Assembly (NCBI GenBank): GCA_959347315.1
Contig: OY365811.1
Coordinates: forward strand, 28,169,145 to 28,233,144
Length of the DNA stretch: 64,000 bases
Origin: Bimastos eiseni
Taxonomy: Eukaryota > Annelida > Clitellata > Crassiclitellata > Lumbricidae
Reading direction: 5' to 3'
The notes under the pieces were generated by a model. That model was given only the letters and a program-made list of their open reading frames with translations. It was not told the DNA's origin and searched no databases. Position numbers and translations under genes: made by a program. Each line of letters opens with the position of its first letter. The stretch's first letter is position 1. Positions 60,892 to 64,000 of this stretch are shown piece after piece.

Positions 60892-61009
60892 CATGGGCGT
60901 CAATCCCCCTCTAACTGATGGAGGCAAACAACCTGGTTCCAAGTGTCAGGTAGTCAAGATATCACCCCTAAGACTAAAAAATGCCCCGCGCCCTATCTGG
61001 ACGCCTCTG
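60892..61009 (+). mobile_element. hAT-like miniature element, family B
   Basis: Starts CATGGGCGTCAATCCCCCTC and ends CTATCTGGACGCCTCTG. The flank on both sides is AGTTAGAC (60884-60891 and 61010-61017), the same 8-mer that flanks the neighbouring element. It is related to 34583-34743 and 63685-63832. Confidence 0.85.
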
Positions 61010-61235
61010 AGTTAGACTAATAGTCGTACTGAGTGCCACCTGTAATGTTCTGCAAATTTTTTTAGTAGTGTCAGTTATTATGGTATGGCTTTTAATTGCA
61101 GGAGCAAGTTAGGGCAAGAGGGGTATTTTGTCCGGGGGTGGGTTAATGTCCTGCCTAAAACAGAGGGTTTATGTCAGAGGGGTTTATGTCAGAGGGGTTT
61201 TGTCAGAGGGGGGTTTTGTCAGATGGAGGTTTTGA

Positions 61236-62175
61236 ACTACACCCGCTAGTCACAAGCCTAGATCAAGTATGAGAGAGACGCTATGGCGCGGTTTCGTTTA
61301 GCAGGAACTAGCCAACCGATAGCGTGGAATTTTTAGACTTGGGTTTTACCAAGGTTTCTGTTACGTGAACTCGCATGCTACTCTGCGAAAAGTAACTGGA
61401 CTCAAAATTCCTTCAGACTACCATTGGGACAACACCCATGACTTCCCATAACGCTCGTGAATAAAACTGGTGTTCCTCGCTTCGATTTTGAGTGGCGCTT
61501 TAGTAACTTGGATATCACGACTAAGGTATTTGAGCGCATAATTATTGTTCATGGGATTACCCACAATGACATCTCGCCCTATATGAATCTCCAAAAAACA
61601 ACCCCCGCTGTTGGGTGGGAGGTTAGGAACTTATGCAAACCTCCAGTTATTAAGCGGTAACCAGTGGCACCAAATGGCTGGCAGGGACACGTGTTCCTGT
61701 CCTTTCAAACTTAGGGCATGAGGGGCATACATGTTTTCAACATTTGCATAATTACATGGGTATTTTAGTTTTAAAATTTGCTAATCAGCTGAGAGACGAC
61801 TCTGAGACTCCAGTATTCATTCTAGATCATGCACTTTTACTCATTCACAGAGATGTAAGCAAAAAAGTTATGACGTGTGTCTTAAACTTAAAGCTCTATC
61901 TAGCTCTTTAACCAAAAGAAAGTCTTCTATAGCGCCGCCATTATAGCGCACAGGATATCAACCGACGCGCTTTAAGCATCTGCTCTCAAGTGTACGATAG
62001 ATCGTGTTCAAACTAACTTTTGGTGTCGGCTGACATCAGATTAGGTCGATTGGGACCACGGCATTCACCGATCTGTCTTTTCATACTCAAATTGGCTATC
62101 CACATTCAATTGTCTTTATTTCTATTCTAGTTCTATTTAATCAAACAGACAAAAATTTTGACGCTCAATTTTAGA
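61236..62175. other. Intergenic stretch, no gene seen
   Basis: Short ORFs only, none with recognisable motifs. No repeat structure was identified by eye. Confidence 0.5.
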
Positions 62176-62925
62176 TTACCAACTGCGGGCTGAGACTTGA
62201 CGATGAGTACCTGAGGGTGGCGGTGGGTTACAGACTTGGGTTACCCGTCTGTTTACCTCATTGCTGCCAATGCGGTGCCCTGGTCGAGGGAAACGGATGT
62301 CACGGTTTCTCATGTGACCTGGGCCTGGGACGCTGGTCCAAACACGCGGACCTGAACGACCCTATTTATAGGAGTCTAATCCGAGCAGGGATCCCCACTG
62401 TCAAAGAGCCGATGGGTTTGACCCGATCTCATGGAGAAAGACCAGACGGACTCACTCTTATACCATGGCGAGCAGGGTGGTGTTTAATATGGGACGCGAC
62501 AGTGTCAGATACAATGGCAATGTTGTATCTGCCAGAAACGTCACAAAGAGCAGGCGCAGCGGGCGAGAGGGCGGCGAACCTCAAAACTCAGAAATACGCC
62601 GAGCTAGCCTCCACGTGCGTCTTCACACCGGTGGCATTCGAAACCTTTGGCCCCATCAATTCCGAAGGCCAAAGCTTCCTTTCAGAACTGGGACTCAAAC
62701 TGAGCGCCGTCACTGGGAAGCAGAGGGAGACGACTTTCCTCTACCAGCGCATCTCGATGACTATGCAACGCTACAACGCAGTTGCTTTCAAGGGAACTTG
62801 CGCTGCTCAGGAGTCCAACGAGCAGGGATACTTCGGGCGACATCGCCATTAATTTTTACTTGAAATTGATAAAATCGTTATAATAATAATAATATAATAA
62901 TAATAATAATAATATAATTATAATG
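62176..62925 (+). mobile_element. 5'-truncated non-LTR retrotransposon piece with restriction-like endonuclease domain
   Basis: An uninterrupted frame (about 62178-62852) reads NCGLRLDDEYL, RLGLPVCLPHCCQCG, a Cys/His cluster (C-x2-C, H, C), then RPDGLTLIPW and LIWDATVSDT. This is a PD-x-D arrangement as in the restriction-like endonuclease of R2/site-specific-type LINEs. KYAELAS, FETFG and FLSELGLKLSAVTGKQRE follow. The RT is absent and a (TAA)n tail at 62876-62922 ends it. The frame carries no stop, so it is young or spared by chance. The clade is inferred from the domain pattern. Confidence 0.65.
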
Positions 62926-63383
62926 GCAGTGACGGCGCAGGCCTTGAAAATTTGGTACGCAATAGCGGCAATACGCATCTTCCGCACATGATGTTCATTT
63001 AAAACATATTGACAGATGTACCATAATTTCGTTAAAAATTGATCTTTTATCTTTCTTTTGGTACACAATTGCGTATTTTGCTCCCGCCAGTATATAATGT
63101 TCACAATCAGTCTGTGATGGTCAGGAAGGAGATTTTGTATTATTTAACAAGGAATAACTCAACAAATCAAATATTGGTCGATATTTAGGTACAAAGAAAC
63201 GTTGACTGAAGTGAATACGTCCATCTCAAAGTTTCACACAAATTTGAATCGACAAACTGTTTTTTTATCTACAGTTAACATTAAAAAAGTATTACAAGTA
63301 CTGTTCCACACTGAACTTATAAATGTTATCATTAATAAGGGGATATTGCGTACCAAATTTTCAAGGCCAGCGCCGTCACTGCC
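62925..63383. mobile_element. MITE with 40-bp terminal inverted repeats
   Basis: 62925-62964 is inverted at 63344-63383 with one mismatch (starts GGCAGTGACGGCGC). TAATTATA occurs at 62915-62922 and 63384-63391 and is the likely 8-bp duplication, two bases offset on the left. It sits in the simple-repeat tail of the preceding LINE piece. Confidence 0.8.
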
Positions 63384-63684
63384 TAATTATAGGTTAATAA
63401 TACGTTTTATAACCTATTAGGTGGTGAATTGACCATAATATTGGTCAACTGTCCTAGTTTGTTCAATTTCTTACTACTTATAGTAAGGAACACAGAACTT
63501 GGAGAAATCAGAAAATTATCAAAGATAAACAGTAGTGCAAATGCGTATTTCTTTCTGATTTAAAAGATATTGAAATCATATAAGTTGTTGTAATTAGCAA
63601 CTTGTATTACATGAGTGTCTAATTGCAAAAGCCTAATTAACAGACATTGGAATGCTCTAAGTTATTGTGATTGGGAACTTGTAT

Positions 63685-63832
63685 CAGTGGTGTCAATCCC
63701 CCTCTGAGTTATGGAGGCCAACCCCCGGCTGCAAGTGCCAGGAAGGCAAGATATTCCCCTACGACGCAAAAATGTCCCCCTAGCTGAAATTGGAGGCATT
63801 TGCCTCCGGACCCCCCTATCTGGACGCCTCGG
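63685..63832 (+). mobile_element. hAT-like miniature element, family B
   Basis: Starts CAGTGGTGTCAATCCCCCTC and ends CTATCTGGACGCCTCGG. The flanks ACTTGTAT (63677-63684) and ACTCGTAT (63833-63840) match at 7 of 8. Its sequence order is the same as 60892-61009 but it is longer. Confidence 0.8.
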
Positions 63833-64000
63833 ACTCGTATTACACCAGTGTCTAATTGCACAAAGTTTCAATGGCGCATGAAAAACAAATCGTTTACATG
63901 TCGATCAATACATAGGCTATAAAGGCTTACATACATCAACCAATCTATCAAAATATTTACTTCGCAATCAAAAACACCATTGTCTATACAGAGACTGACA

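Larger units (their letters stand above)
59562..61235. mobile_element. Element with long inverted ends of GACAAAACCTCC/GGAGGTTTTGTC repeats, carrying nested insertions
   Basis: The left end (59562-59640) has repeated CTGACAAAACCYCC and the right end (61130-61235) has repeated GTCAGAGGGGTTTTGTCAG in opposite sense. Together they form large inverted ends. The interval 60001-61017 is occupied by two later hAT-like insertions. No coding sequence is seen and the target duplication is unclear. Confidence 0.65.

Overview
This is a piece of animal nuclear genome, AT-rich, with intron-rich genes and a heavy load of DNA transposons and non-LTR retrotransposons. Four protein-coding genes can be read. 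They are the 3' part of a ZRANB3-type annealing helicase/endonuclease (+, 217-9115), an outer-dynein-arm docking coiled-coil gene of the ODAD1/CCDC114/CCDC63 family (-, 10524-18550), a complete USP31/USP43-type deubiquitinase (+, 20589-29294), and the bZIP-containing 3' part of an AP-1-like transcription factor (+, 52969-55939). A motile-cilium gene, the protein families and the repeat style suggest a marine invertebrate, probably a deuterostome such as an echinoderm or hemichordate. The phylum is inference only.

Layout: 0-30 kb is gene-dense. ZRANB3 and ODAD1 converge, with their ends about 1.4 kb apart. ODAD1 and USP31/43 are divergent and share a roughly 2 kb upstream region that holds a 767-bp hAT-like insertion. 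From 30 to 64 kb the DNA is mostly transposon remnants, broken only by the bZIP exons. Nearly all mobile elements were recognised from terminal inverted repeats and target-site duplications. Many are non-autonomous hAT-like elements with 8-bp duplications (807, 18723, 21575, 40301 with 40833 nested inside, 42044, 60009, 60892, 63685). There is one pogo-like element with TA duplications (33063-34312). A degenerate Jockey/CR1/L2-group LINE (45976-50484) is inserted inside another hAT-like copy. A 5'-truncated LINE piece at 62.2 kb carries a restriction-like endonuclease domain.

The genes do not form a pathway. ZRANB3 acts at stalled replication forks, ODAD1 in ciliary axonemes, USP31/43 in ubiquitin removal and the bZIP protein in transcription. 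I see no sign of a new multi-gene system. The more unusual points are a Q-less PIP-like C-terminus in ZRANB3, two different hAT-like elements sharing one 8-bp target present three times, nested insertions with readable duplications, a fold-back sequence at a LINE 5' junction, and transposon insertion between ODAD1 and possible RFX/forkhead sites. Exon limits were assigned by eye from reading frame and GT/AG sites. No transcript data were available.
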